Assembly (NCBI GenBank): GCA_964448285.1
Contig: CAYUWG010000014.1
Location: 9,646 to 73,645 of the forward strand
DNA: 64,000 bases
Origin: CAYUWG01 sp964448285
Lineage (GTDB): Bacteria > Bacteroidota > Ignavibacteria > SZUA-365
Reading direction: 5' to 3'
This document shows, piece after piece, positions 1 through 8,983 of this stretch (positions within the stretch are counted from its first letter, which is position 1; every line of letters starts with the position of its first letter). The translations under genes and the position numbers were made by a program. Below the pieces are notes generated by a model. The model was not told the origin of the DNA, ran no database searches, and worked only from the letters and a program-made list of their open reading frames with translations.

Positions 1-2
1 CA

Positions 3-206
3 GGAGCAATCGTCTATTCCATAGCCGCATTCCATTCAGCAGACGGCTTTCCGCAACAACCTCTGTTCGTTGGAACAGGCGATAGAGTCTATCGTCGTGC
101 GCAAAACGACACTGCTTGGACTCCGTTATCGTATCATCCCAACTGGGTAAATGGATTTTGCCTTCCCTCGAGATGGCAGGGATCGACGCTTGCGGCGGGT
201 GGATGA
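3..206 (+). pseudogene. Upstream-frame fragment of a beta-propeller-like T9SS cargo gene (5' end outside window)
   Basis: Read in the third frame, the first 200 bases give a continuous peptide with a propeller-blade character (for example LFVGTGDRVYRR and AWTPLSYHPN). It ends at a TGA just after a G-rich stretch. The next frame picks up immediately with a peptide that continues the same style and runs to the sorting domain. I read this as one gene with a one-base deletion within roughly 190-203. The start lies outside the window. The deletion may be a real mutation or a homopolymer error. Confidence 0.6.
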
Positions 207-910
207 CTGCATACGCTTATCGCTCATTCAACCTCGGTTCCAATTGGGACATGAGAGAAATCTGGTCGGGTATCCCTTCGAGAGCATTGTCCATTGCCAT
301 GTTTCCGGATGTCGTGGATACATTTCTCGTGACAAGCCATGCTTTTGTTCGAACCACCAATGGTGAAAACACCTGGAGCGAGATTCGTTTTCCCGTAGCT
401 GCCATCTTAAGTGATGAAGCCGATCCGGGAAACGTGTATGCTCTTAATGCTTACGAACTGATTCTCTACCACAGCTCGAACTATGGTGAGTCATGGGTCG
501 AGTATCGTCACGACGTTGGAGGGATCTCTGGTGGAAGACATATGACCATCGCATACCTCGATACGAGCACGCTGAGAAGAGGCTTGTTCATCGGCACGCA
601 TAGCCACGGGGTGTGGATGTACGAGTTGCCCCAATTGACGACCACGACGGAATTGTTGGTGAATAAGCCTTTCAATTTCTCCATTTCACCGAATCCAGCG
701 CGAGCAGAAATCCAGCTTCTCTTCGATTCTCCAACTGAACGTATAAGCGTTGAAGTATTCGATGTCCTCGGAAGACTCATCTTTTCGAAAGCGTTGCAAA
801 GAAAACGGTTCATGAATATTCCCATTGATCGTCTCAATCCTGGAATCTACATGTGCAAAGCTTCATCGGCGAGGCTACAGAAGTTGAAGTCGTTTGTCAT
901 CGTTCGATAG
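116..910 (+). CDS. T9SS-sorted BNR/propeller-like surface protein, C-terminal part
   Basis: The visible part is the tail of a secreted protein. Blade-like segments such as HAFVRTTNGENTWSEI and SSNYGESWVEY resemble BNR/Asp-box repeats. The last ~80 residues form a T9SS type A sorting domain (FSISPNPARAE, DVLGRLIF, LNPGIYMCK, final VIVR), so the protein should be exported by T9SS and attached to or released from the cell surface. The formal start (a TTG) is not a real start. The coding sequence enters from upstream in another frame and shifts into this one near 195-206. True coding in this frame probably begins around 200. No enzymatic residues could be assigned, and a sialidase-like activity would be a guess. 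Confidence 0.75.
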   Translation: MDSVIVSSQLGKWILPSLEMAGIDACGGWMTAYAYRSFNLGSNWDMREIWSGIPSRALSIAMFPDVVDTFLVTSHAFVRTTNGENTWSEIRFPVAAILSDEADPGNVYALNAYELILYHSSNYGESWVEYRHDVGGISGGRHMTIAYLDTSTLRRGLFIGTHSHGVWMYELPQLTTTTELLVNKPFNFSISPNPARAEIQLLFDSPTERISVEVFDVLGRLIFSKALQRKRFMNIPIDRLNPGIYMCKASSARLQKLKSFVIVR

Positions 911-1103
911 GCAATCCTTCTTCTGACGTAGCCGAGGTTTTCTCTTGTGAAGCATGTTGGCGTTATCACCAACAATCTACAGTCATCATAATCGTATCAG
1001 GCTCCGTGTCATGTGCCCGCCAGGTACTTGTATCTGACAGAGATATCCACAACACTCAAGTTCTCCGCGCAAGGTTCACCGAGTGTTTCCCGGTGTACTA
1101 AAG

Positions 1104-3359
1104 CTATCTCAAAACAAAAACCGCTTGCGTCGTTTGTGCCATCGACGTCGTTGCGCGAATGAAGTATGCGCCGGCAGGCAGGCCTTCGAACGAGAGTGAT
1201 CTCGCTGCAGTCCCTTCCGGTTGTGATACCCTCTCGCGAAAAACCTCCCGTCCAACGCCGTCGATCATTGTGATCGTTACGGGCTGATTGCTATGAATGA
1301 TGACCGATGCTTCACGAGCCACGATGGGATTGGGAAACACCTGAAGCGAGAGCGTCGATGGTTTGCCGGGAGTTTCAATCGCGTTGAGAATCGTGTTCTT
1401 GTCTCCCGGGGTTGGCGTTACGAGAAACCTGAAGAGTCCTGCGCCGTTCGGTATTCTCCCCCATGCTATGTCGTCTCCCATTTCACCGAAGGACGTTGAG
1501 TCAAGCAGGCCGTTCCCGTTCGCATCGGAGTCGAAGAGGAAGACGCGCTCTCCGCTTTTATCGAGCTGGAAGTTCGAATGAAGTCCCGGTGAATCCGTCG
1601 TGTCCTTATCCGCCCAAACGATGAGATACGCACCGGGGCCGATGCTGACTCCGGCTGGGAACCGCCATTTACGAGGCGCCCGATCGTCGTCGGATAGGAA
1701 CAGATCGTCGAGTTGAACCGCGTTTGCTGAGGTGTTGTACAGTTCGATCCAGTCATCGAATTGTCCCTGTGGATCGGTATGCGTCCTCGTGTTTCCGGGC
1801 ATGACCTCATTGATGACAACCGGGAAAAAGGTCCTGTGCTCGACGGTGTATGAATAGTACTCATTCTCCGCGCGCTCAGGCGAATAGCTTGCAACATTGC
1901 CCGGCGCAAACGCTTCGATGGAGTAACGAATCACGCTGTTCATCGGGTGTGAAGGAAGCTCGGTCTGATACGTGCCTGCTGCCGGAGTCATCGGTATGGA
2001 GGCAAATGCTTTTCCATCGACACTCCACCAGAGAAGGACTCTCTCCGCACCGCTGACCGATGCGCGTACCGTCACGACGTCCGAAGCATTCGGAGTCGTT
2101 GGCGTATGCTCAACTGTTGAAATGACCGCTTGCGTCTGATTCAATTCAGGGACCGTCGCAAGGTATGATCGGCGGTTGGTAATGAAGGAGTATAAACCCG
2201 GAATCACACTGCCGACGGGACCGTTCTGCACGTTCGTCGTTACGTTGGTGGAGAACCAATCCATCGAATACAGTTTCTTCGTATCCGCCTGCACCGATGA
2301 GCGAATCAGGTTTTGGTAGCGCTCCACTCTCGGTTGCCAGTATTCCATCGTGAACACTTCTTCGAGCATCGTGCGAAAGTGGGCGATGTACCGTGCACGC
2401 CAATCAGGGACGGTAAGCAGCTTTGCAATCAGCGGTCGTTGCGGATTCGTCTGGTTGTAGAAGATCGGAAGCCGTTCGCGCTGTTCGACCGTCATCGGTT
2501 GTGACGCGAATGTCCCGATCACTTCGTTCAGATCCCAAGGGATAATGTGAAAGCGGTCATCCACAGGATGATGGTAGAGGTAGTGATTGTGCCCGCTTCC
2601 GATGTATGAATCGAGATTGACGAGAATGTTGCAGAGCGCGAGATACCACAACGCACGATCGATGTTGAGATACTTCGGTAATTCCGCTTGCAATCGATCC
2701 GATGGAAGATTGTTCAGCTTGTCGATCAAAGCGACGAGGTCCGACCAATCGTCCTTCTTCTCGTTGGTCTTCAGTTCATAATTGGCTTTATACCGAGCGG
2801 TATCCGTTCCCAACCACGTCAGGTCACCGCGTGGGTCGCCCTTGAAATGGTTGCCCGCATCCGTCACGAACCATTCCCGCAGAAAGACCTTGTTGAGTTG
2901 CTGCACGTTGAGGTACACACCCCAGTACTCACCATTGATTCTCAGCGTGACGTACGCGGCCTTCGCGGCAGGCATATACTCAGCCGCCAATCTGTATCCG
3001 ATCATTTCGCGAACGAAGGTCGGATCCTTGAAGCAGTTGTTGAGATTCAGCGTGGTGTAGCCCATCAGGTCCTGGCCGGACTTGAAGGCGTTCATCGTGA
3101 TGTTGAAAGGTTTTTTTTCGCCGGGAATATTCGAGGACGAATGCCCTTTGTAACGCACGCCGACGCTGTCATAAACGCTCGTGTTGACAAACAGGCGCGC
3201 AGGAATGTCCACTTCGAGCTTCTCATTCGTTGCAAGCTGCTGCCGCCAATCGGGCTGCGGAAACTCGAGCCGGAAATCGAGGACAGTCATGTCGTCGTAC
3301 AACGATTGCCCTGCTGAAATGAAGAACGGCAAGAGGAAAAGGAAGGCGAAGAGCTTCAT
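1104..3359 (-). CDS. Secreted CotH-family kinase with lamin-tail domain and T9SS sorting domain
   Basis: A 751-residue protein with a signal peptide (MKLFAFLFLLPFFISAGQS). Residues ~25-400 match the CotH family: VRYKGHSSSN, GYTTLNLNNCF, INGEYWGVYLN, LDSYIGSGHNHYLYH and IPWDLNE, the last being the acidic metal-binding motif of these atypical secreted kinases. Residues ~513-625 look like a lamin-tail domain (VVINEVMPGN, DDWIELYNTS), often an adhesion or substrate-docking module. The last ~80 residues are a T9SS sorting domain ending FVLR. It is the last gene of a four-gene minus-strand unit, 24 bases after the DUF4956 gene, with VTC and HlyD-like genes before it. CotH proteins phosphorylate secreted substrates in spore formers. 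Here the substrate is unknown. Confidence 0.9.
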   Translation of the reverse strand: MKLFAFLFLLPFFISAGQSLYDDMTVLDFRLEFPQPDWRQQLATNEKLEVDIPARLFVNTSVYDSVGVRYKGHSSSNIPGEKKPFNITMNAFKSGQDLMGYTTLNLNNCFKDPTFVREMIGYRLAAEYMPAAKAAYVTLRINGEYWGVYLNVQQLNKVFLREWFVTDAGNHFKGDPRGDLTWLGTDTARYKANYELKTNEKKDDWSDLVALIDKLNNLPSDRLQAELPKYLNIDRALWYLALCNILVNLDSYIGSGHNHYLYHHPVDDRFHIIPWDLNEVIGTFASQPMTVEQRERLPIFYNQTNPQRPLIAKLLTVPDWRARYIAHFRTMLEEVFTMEYWQPRVERYQNLIRSSVQADTKKLYSMDWFSTNVTTNVQNGPVGSVIPGLYSFITNRRSYLATVPELNQTQAVISTVEHTPTTPNASDVVTVRASVSGAERVLLWWSVDGKAFASIPMTPAAGTYQTELPSHPMNSVIRYSIEAFAPGNVASYSPERAENEYYSYTVEHRTFFPVVINEVMPGNTRTHTDPQGQFDDWIELYNTSANAVQLDDLFLSDDDRAPRKWRFPAGVSIGPGAYLIVWADKDTTDSPGLHSNFQLDKSGERVFLFDSDANGNGLLDSTSFGEMGDDIAWGRIPNGAGLFRFLVTPTPGDKNTILNAIETPGKPSTLSLQVFPNPIVAREASVIIHSNQPVTITMIDGVGREVFRERVSQPEGTAARSLSFEGLPAGAYFIRATTSMAQTTQAVFVLR

Positions 3360-3383
3360 ATCGTCACGCGCTGTCTTGTTGGA

Positions 3384-4058
3384 TTAAAAGTGTTCTTCAT
3401 CGAAGAAGAGGTTGATCCGGGAAACTTCCGGCAGCCGGCGAAGCTCATCGATGAATTCGTTGCTGCGCGATTCATCCTTGAGGTTCACGTAGAAAGACAT
3501 CTCTATCGGAAGGTCATCACCCTGCGACTTCATGTTGACGAGCTTGTGACGCCGGCAGTACTTCTGCAGAATTGCGAGATACGGCGCTTCGGTCGCGCCG
3601 TTCATGTTGTAAGCGAACTGCAGAAGGAATTCCCTCCGCTGACGGAACGCGATACCGGACTTGCTGAGCACGAGTGCGACAAGGCCGACGAGGAACGTGC
3701 CGGAGAGTGCGACGAGATGCAATCCTGCGCCTGCTCCCATTCCCGCAGCGAGCGAGAAGAAGATGAACACGATATCGTTCGTGTCCTTCACCGCCGTTCG
3801 AAATCGGATGATGGACATCGCGCCGACGAGGCCGAACGCGCGAGCGAGGTTGCTTCCGATCACCATGATGACGAGCGCCGTGATCATGCACAGAAGAACC
3901 ATCGCGTGCACGAAGGAATCGGAATAGGCAGGACCGCGATACGTAATGCGATAGAACAATGCGATGAGCGACCCGCAGAGCAACGCAACGACCGTGTTGC
4001 CGAGAATCTGTTCGAAGCTCAACGTGACTGTGAAAATGTTTTGAATGTCCTGAAGCAT
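3384..4058 (-). CDS. DUF4956 integral membrane protein
   Basis: A 224-residue protein with an N-terminal hydrophobic segment, three or four membrane helices in the first ~130 residues and a soluble C-terminal domain. The segment VGAMSIIRFRTAVKDTND between helices is the conserved core I associate with DUF4956. The ATG at 4058 (MLQDIQNIF) is chosen over an upstream start because it lies 7 bases after the VTC stop, whereas the longer form would overlap that gene by about 60 bases. DUF4956 proteins are found next to VTC-domain and CotH genes in many bacteria and their biochemical role is not established. The arrangement here supports a joint function with both neighbours. Confidence 0.88.
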   Translation of the reverse strand: MLQDIQNIFTVTLSFEQILGNTVVALLCGSLIALFYRITYRGPAYSDSFVHAMVLLCMITALVIMVIGSNLARAFGLVGAMSIIRFRTAVKDTNDIVFIFFSLAAGMGAGAGLHLVALSGTFLVGLVALVLSKSGIAFRQRREFLLQFAYNMNGATEAPYLAILQKYCRRHKLVNMKSQGDDLPIEMSFYVNLKDESRSNEFIDELRRLPEVSRINLFFDEEHF

Positions 4059-4065
4059 CTGTCGG

Positions 4066-4827
4066 TTACCGGGGTTGAACGGCGCTTTTCGGCATTCGCT
4101 TGAGACCGCCGTGATTGTACACACGCTCTACGCTGATGCAGTACTTCGAAATGGCTTCGCGACGAAGGCCGAATTCCCCGATGAGCGACGTCAGCCAAAC
4201 GGGAATCGACTGGTAGAACTTCACTTCCATGATGCAGACAGACGGGAACGCATGAATCATTTCATGATCTTCGAACAAGACACGGATCGACGATGCAGGA
4301 AGGAAGCGCAGGTTCTTATCGAACGTCAGACGAAAAGAAGGATCGAACTTGCCATGGTATGCTTCGCGCTCGTAGGTGACCAGCGTGAATGGCTTGAGAT
4401 GCTGTGCATAGAGATGGAAGAGAAAACGCCGAGCCGGAAGTTCGAATTGCTCGGCGGTACCGTTTTCATCCATCGTTTCATCGCGTTGTCCTGAAGCGAG
4501 GAAGTCTTCAACACCCTCGAAGGAAATCATCGCGCGATCCTTGGATATGCATTGGTATTTCTTTCGCTTGATTTCGAGGAAGACCGGACTGTTGGGCTGA
4601 AGTTCATTGTATGCGCGCACGCGAAGCTTCTTTCGGATCGGCAGTCCGGCAACTTTCTCATGGTAGAAATCAAGCTCGGGTGAATCGAAGTAAACGCTGC
4701 GTACCGTGTACTCCTGTCCTTCGCCGTGAAGCATGTTGATATCAGCGTCGAGGAAAGGCATCGCGGCATTGCGCAAATCCGCAAGTCGATGTAATGGAAC
4801 GAAATATTTGTATTCGATCCTGTTCAT
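4066..4827 (-). CDS. VTC-domain polyphosphate polymerase-like protein
   Basis: A 253-residue protein of the VTC/triphosphate-tunnel family. Visible family signatures are RIEYKYFVP at the N-terminus, SVYFDSPELDFY, KKLRVRAYN, VFLEIKRK, VTYEREAY and MEVKF near the end. The alternating basic and acidic residues line the nucleotide and polyphosphate tunnel in known members. In yeast, VTC makes polyphosphate from ATP. The bacterial single-domain proteins are less well defined. The start at 4827 is set by an ATGA overlap with the stop of the HlyD-like gene, which implies translational coupling. The longer reading (to 4908) adds residues encoded inside that gene. It is followed by DUF4956 and CotH. 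Confidence 0.9.
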   Translation of the reverse strand: MNRIEYKYFVPLHRLADLRNAAMPFLDADINMLHGEGQEYTVRSVYFDSPELDFYHEKVAGLPIRKKLRVRAYNELQPNSPVFLEIKRKKYQCISKDRAMISFEGVEDFLASGQRDETMDENGTAEQFELPARRFLFHLYAQHLKPFTLVTYEREAYHGKFDPSFRLTFDKNLRFLPASSIRVLFEDHEMIHAFPSVCIMEVKFYQSIPVWLTSLIGEFGLRREAISKYCISVERVYNHGGLKRMPKSAVQPR

Positions 4828-5897
4828 GGCGCCGCCGAGGAGAACATGCTCCGGAATACGTTTCCAAGATAGGATCGGAGAACGAGGGGCTCCTGTGGAA
4901 CAGAACACGTTGCCTGCAATCCTGGTAGAAGACCCGACGGCGGCAAGAGCACCGTGGCTACGACGAATTGTTCGCCCTGAATCGAATGCACGAATTGGTT
5001 GATCGAAGCAACCCTCCCTTGTATTTCGCCGACACCGTTCACGCGAACGCTCAACGTCATTCCGCTTTTAAGAGAGCGGTGATCTTTCCATAAAACGGGA
5101 AAGACGACGGCATACGAAGAAGACTCTCCGGCGAGCACGAGCGTATCTGACGTGGAGGTCGTGTAGATCACTCCATCGAATGGAATGCAGAGAAGATAGC
5201 GTTCGAGCTTCTGTCCGAGTGCGACAATCTGTTTTTCGAGCGATGAAATATTCTTCGTGCCCAAATGAATTTCTGATGCTTTCGCGCCCGTCGTGACGGT
5301 TTGTAACTGTGCTTCCGCCATCGCGAGAGATGCCTGGTGAAGCCGGCCTGTCGTCTCGATGGGTTCGAACTCCTGCGAAGAAATGATGCCGCGATCTCGC
5401 AACGACCTCATGCGTTCGACTGTTGCGACGTGACCCTCAAGTTGTCGCCGCGCGTATTCGAGGCGTTCTTCCGCTTCCTTCACGAGAGCAGCCTTTTCTC
5501 CCGTCCGCATAACGTCGAGCGCAGCGGTTGCCGCATCGAGTTCGCCCTGCAGTTGTGCGAGCAAGCGCTCGGTATCGGAAGAAGAGATCACGCCAACCGT
5601 ATCACCGGCACGCACGGATGCGCCGGGCTGAACGAACGACGCAAGACGCACCTGCACGGCATCCTCGCGTTCGAACTGATTGAGATCGAACGACTGCGTG
5701 ACTCCGCGAGAGCGGTCGTTCACCAGCGTCATGATACGACCTGTCGCATCTTTGACGAGCAGCCATTCACGCGCCGGAACGATGCGCCCCTGCATGTCAA
5801 TCGAACGCGGAATCTCGATCGGGAGAAAGACGAGAACGAGTACCCCGATGGCAACGAGAAGCAGGATGGATGTGCGTTTTGCGTTAGTCATGCCCAT
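4824..5897 (-). CDS. HlyD-family membrane fusion/periplasmic adaptor protein
   Basis: A 357-residue protein with one N-terminal membrane segment (TSILLLVAIGVLVLVFLPIE), a biotinyl-lipoyl-like half motif (VQPGASVRAGDTVGVISSS), a long alpha-helical hairpin (~100-230), the second lipoyl half (CIPFDGVIYTTSTSDTLVLAG) and a beta-barrel C-terminal part. This is the layout of adaptor subunits that bridge an inner-membrane pump to an outer-membrane channel. No ABC or RND pump and no TolC-like gene is nearby. Instead it heads the unit with VTC, DUF4956 and CotH. It may therefore work with the DUF4956 protein or with a pump encoded elsewhere. The family is clear; the partner is unknown. Confidence 0.87.
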   Translation of the reverse strand: MGMTNAKRTSILLLVAIGVLVLVFLPIEIPRSIDMQGRIVPAREWLLVKDATGRIMTLVNDRSRGVTQSFDLNQFEREDAVQVRLASFVQPGASVRAGDTVGVISSSDTERLLAQLQGELDAATAALDVMRTGEKAALVKEAEERLEYARRQLEGHVATVERMRSLRDRGIISSQEFEPIETTGRLHQASLAMAEAQLQTVTTGAKASEIHLGTKNISSLEKQIVALGQKLERYLLCIPFDGVIYTTSTSDTLVLAGESSSYAVVFPVLWKDHRSLKSGMTLSVRVNGVGEIQGRVASINQFVHSIQGEQFVVATVLLPPSGLLPGLQATCSVPQEPLVLRSYLGNVFRSMFSSAAP

Positions 5898-5950
5898 GTG
5901 ATTGTGTCAACTCCGGCAAGTTTAACCGGAGTTCGAAGTGCTAATCTACG

Positions 5951-8722
5951 CTATCGCAAAAGAACCTTCGATGACCATGTGTCCGAGCCGCGTTGAATAT
6001 GCAGGAAGAAAATCCCTTTCGGATGATCGTTGAGATCCAATCGGTGAGTTTGAAATCCATTACCCTTTGTATCGAACGTGCTTTCAAAGATGGTTCGACC
6101 GAGGAGATCAGTCGTTCGAATGGCAACACCTTCCACGCGCTCGCTGCTCAAGTCTATCGTGAGCATCCTGTTTTCCACGATGGGATTCGGATAAATCCCA
6201 TGAATCTGAAATGCGTCCGAAGCAAGCACCTGATCGACTCTGACGGGGATGCTGCCGAGTTCGAAGAAAACGGTATCTCCGAGAGGCACTCGCGTCGTCC
6301 ATCCGCGATTGTCCGATGAAGCGATGAACCATTGCACCCACTGCGTGTTCGGCGGGAGAGCGATCTCGAACGTCTCAAAATTTCCGGCTTGAACGGCAAG
6401 AGGGTATTGCGTAAATGCAGCGCCGGGCTGTGTACGATAATTCAACGTTGCGTTCGTCAGCGACCAAGCGGGATCGTACCTGTCACCACGAATGGAAAGG
6501 GAGATCGAAAGCCGACCATTCGGGCTGAGCATCTGTGGAGGGGTGTGATAAATGTATGGCGCATGATTCCATGCGTACTCACCGAACGCTTCGAGGTGAT
6601 CGTACTTCTGTTCCCACGTCGTGTAAATCATACCGTTGAAGTCGGACGTCGTGCGCGTCCATTCCTTCCATCTGCGGATTTGGTTTTCATCCTGATCATA
6701 ATATGGCGCCGACATCTGGCGAAAGCCTTTGGTCTGAAAGAAGCCGAGACTGTTTTGCACCTTGCCCGCCTGCGAATTCCAGTTGATGATGCCGAGCGAC
6801 TTGGGAAGAAGGTCGGCACAGCCGCGAAGATCGCCGTTGACGAGATAGTAATTCATCACGGCATTGTGATATTCGTCGAACATGTCCGACCACACCCACA
6901 CGTCGGCTGAAGGATTGGAGCGATGAATGATGTCCATGCATTTATCCACGTTGTCAGCGAGTATTTGCGCCGGCGTCATACCGCGCTGTTGATCGCCTGC
7001 GTCCCAGTTCATCACGCGGATTTCATCGTGCTGCATCATGTAGGTCTGTGGTTTCAGGAGACTGTCGAGCATTCGAAATTCCCTCTCGACGATTTCATAA
7101 ACCTTCGGCTCGGACATGGTTGCTGCAACTTGTCCCGAGTAAATGATCTGCGCATGGTAGTAGGAGATCAATATCGTGTCGCCATTCTGAAGTGCGCCGC
7201 CGGATTTGATCCTGAACGTCGGTGGTGTATGCCACGCGGTGTATTCACCGGCGTATGGAATGCTTCCCATCAGTGGATCGCGCACAGGTTCGAAATCAAC
7301 GCCTTCGGTATAGAGCAAACGCAACTGCGGATGCTCAACCTTCAGCGGTGTGCCTTCCCGCCGAAGCAGATTGATCATCGGGACTTCCACAACGAGCAGA
7401 TCGTCCCACCAGATCTTTCCACTGCGTCCACCCCAAACTCCCCAGTAAATGCCAAGCGAGTCGGCGTCCAGTGAATTGAATGTAAAGTCAATCCTGCGCC
7501 AGTCCGTCGTTGAGGGAATTTTCAGTTCGTTGAAGACAAGACTTCGGGAGTTCACATCGATCACGGAGCAATTTACGCCGGAGCTTGCGACGAGGTTTTC
7601 CGTGCGCACCCAGCCGGATACGTGATACTGAGTGAACGGCGTTACTCGTGTCCAAAACGAGACGCGTCCGTTTCCATACTGGGGATCAGCTTGCGAGAAG
7701 TTTTCGAAGCGGACGCTCGCATTTCCGCTGTGCTTGATCTGCGTATCGACGAAGCTCATCTGGCCGGGCTTATCGATGAAGCGGAATCCGGGGAAGTTAT
7801 TTCCGTTGTGCGTTTCGAAGCCGCCGTTTGAGAGAGCGAGGGTGCGCTTCGGGACGAGCCGGGCAGTATCGCGTTCGATAACGAACTGCTGGCGAACGAC
7901 CGGCAAACCCGACGCAAGGTTCGGATCGTGAAACAGAAAACTGTTTGAATACCCGAAAGGCATGACGCCGGGAATGATATCGAGCTTCCTTGCGGCAGCA
8001 TAGTCCTTCAGAGATTTCAATGAATCGAAATAGAACTTCGGCAGGGTCGTCGGTCGGGAGAATTTCGAGTCATTCAGTTGAACGCCGTTCAATCGCCAGC
8101 GCAAGGCGTCGTTCCAGATGTTCTTCGCGCGTGTGATGTTGCTGCCGACCTGGATATTCGTAGAATAGTAAAGCCAGCGCTTGGTAAACTCCGGCACATC
8201 GACGATGCGCAAGCCTTCGACATGCCACAAGCCCGGCACACGGTCGATCAATTGTATGAACGTGTTTATACCGTAGCGAAGACCCATTTCATCAGACGCG
8301 TTTAGGACGGCGCGCATCGGAATGACGTCGAGCAGGTAACCTTCGGGTCCGGGATAGGTCGATGTCACATCCACGCGATGAACGTTGATTTGGTTTTGGA
8401 TTCGGTTCAGCATCGGTGATCGAACGCCGAGCCAGAACGCCGATTCGGTGGAATCAGCTTCCGTCCATAAGCGGGTGACGAGCGTATCGATATTCCGCTT
8501 TCGGAGTTCTGCGTTCAGCAGCGATGCTTCGCTCCACGCAGGGCTTGCCGGATCGAGCAGCAACGGCTGGCCGTTCGGAGTGAAAACGGCGCTTGTGAAG
8601 TACTGATATGCCTGCCTCGGTTGTGGAACGAGCGATTCAAGCACCTGCGCACTTGCATGCATTGACAGGAACGGCAGAACAAGAATAGAGAATCGTGCTA
8701 TACGTGATGCTGTGGTTTTCAT
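5951..8722 (-). CDS. Secreted GH20-like glycosidase with carbohydrate-binding-like insert and T9SS sorting domain
   Basis: A 923-residue protein with a signal peptide ending at ASAQ. Residues ~30-175 resemble the N-terminal domain of beta-hexosaminidases (PGPEGYLLDV, GINTFIQLID). A TIM-barrel-like region follows (KRWLYYSTNIQ onward) and is interrupted at ~300-450 by a jelly-roll domain resembling CBM4/9 (SFVDTQIKHSGNASVRFEN, WWDDLLVVEV). At about 563 the sequence MMQHDEIRV carries an adjacent Asp-Glu pair like the GH20 catalytic pair. The end is a T9SS domain (PNPIVENRML, final VLLR). The ATG at 8722 gives a standard signal peptide. An ATG 27 bases upstream with a weak AAGGGA is possible. Substrate is unknown; amino-sugar glycans are a reasonable guess. 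Confidence 0.7.
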   Translation of the reverse strand: MKTTASRIARFSILVLPFLSMHASAQVLESLVPQPRQAYQYFTSAVFTPNGQPLLLDPASPAWSEASLLNAELRKRNIDTLVTRLWTEADSTESAFWLGVRSPMLNRIQNQINVHRVDVTSTYPGPEGYLLDVIPMRAVLNASDEMGLRYGINTFIQLIDRVPGLWHVEGLRIVDVPEFTKRWLYYSTNIQVGSNITRAKNIWNDALRWRLNGVQLNDSKFSRPTTLPKFYFDSLKSLKDYAAARKLDIIPGVMPFGYSNSFLFHDPNLASGLPVVRQQFVIERDTARLVPKRTLALSNGGFETHNGNNFPGFRFIDKPGQMSFVDTQIKHSGNASVRFENFSQADPQYGNGRVSFWTRVTPFTQYHVSGWVRTENLVASSGVNCSVIDVNSRSLVFNELKIPSTTDWRRIDFTFNSLDADSLGIYWGVWGGRSGKIWWDDLLVVEVPMINLLRREGTPLKVEHPQLRLLYTEGVDFEPVRDPLMGSIPYAGEYTAWHTPPTFRIKSGGALQNGDTILISYYHAQIIYSGQVAATMSEPKVYEIVEREFRMLDSLLKPQTYMMQHDEIRVMNWDAGDQQRGMTPAQILADNVDKCMDIIHRSNPSADVWVWSDMFDEYHNAVMNYYLVNGDLRGCADLLPKSLGIINWNSQAGKVQNSLGFFQTKGFRQMSAPYYDQDENQIRRWKEWTRTTSDFNGMIYTTWEQKYDHLEAFGEYAWNHAPYIYHTPPQMLSPNGRLSISLSIRGDRYDPAWSLTNATLNYRTQPGAAFTQYPLAVQAGNFETFEIALPPNTQWVQWFIASSDNRGWTTRVPLGDTVFFELGSIPVRVDQVLASDAFQIHGIYPNPIVENRMLTIDLSSERVEGVAIRTTDLLGRTIFESTFDTKGNGFQTHRLDLNDHPKGIFFLHIQRGSDTWSSKVLLR

Positions 8723-8983
8723 ATCTGAAATTAAGTGAATGTTGAACATAAATCCCTTACGAAATGACTATAGAACTCCCTTCAATGATACAAGAAACCG
8801 AACGCTTGACCTTCGAACATTCATTAAGGAGACGCTCTTCATGGAACACGATGAGACTGCACTTCTCATAAGTGACAATTGATTCACGCCAGACATGGAT
8901 TTTCATTCCGATGAAGAGTACATTTCCGTTTACGGCAGGAACGCAATGCCTGCATCCCTCCTCCTCATACGAAAGGTCTTTCG
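8723..8983. other. Divergent intergenic region with a possible 13-codon leader ORF
   Basis: This region separates the minus-strand GH20-like gene from the plus-strand propeller gene, so promoters for both should lie here. The only extra structure I see is a short plus-strand ORF at 8841-8882 (MEHDETALLISDN) preceded by AAGGAG at a fitting distance. No clear promoter consensus or operator was recognised. Confidence 0.3.

Noticed and set aside
853..1101. Plus-strand open frame between two genes
   Set aside because: No signal, domain or ribosome-binding site. The spacer between the convergent genes looks non-coding.
2688..4103. Plus-strand open frames of 209 and 237 codons
   Set aside because: They lie opposite the CotH and DUF4956 genes and show biased, low-complexity Arg/Glu-rich translations without homology features.
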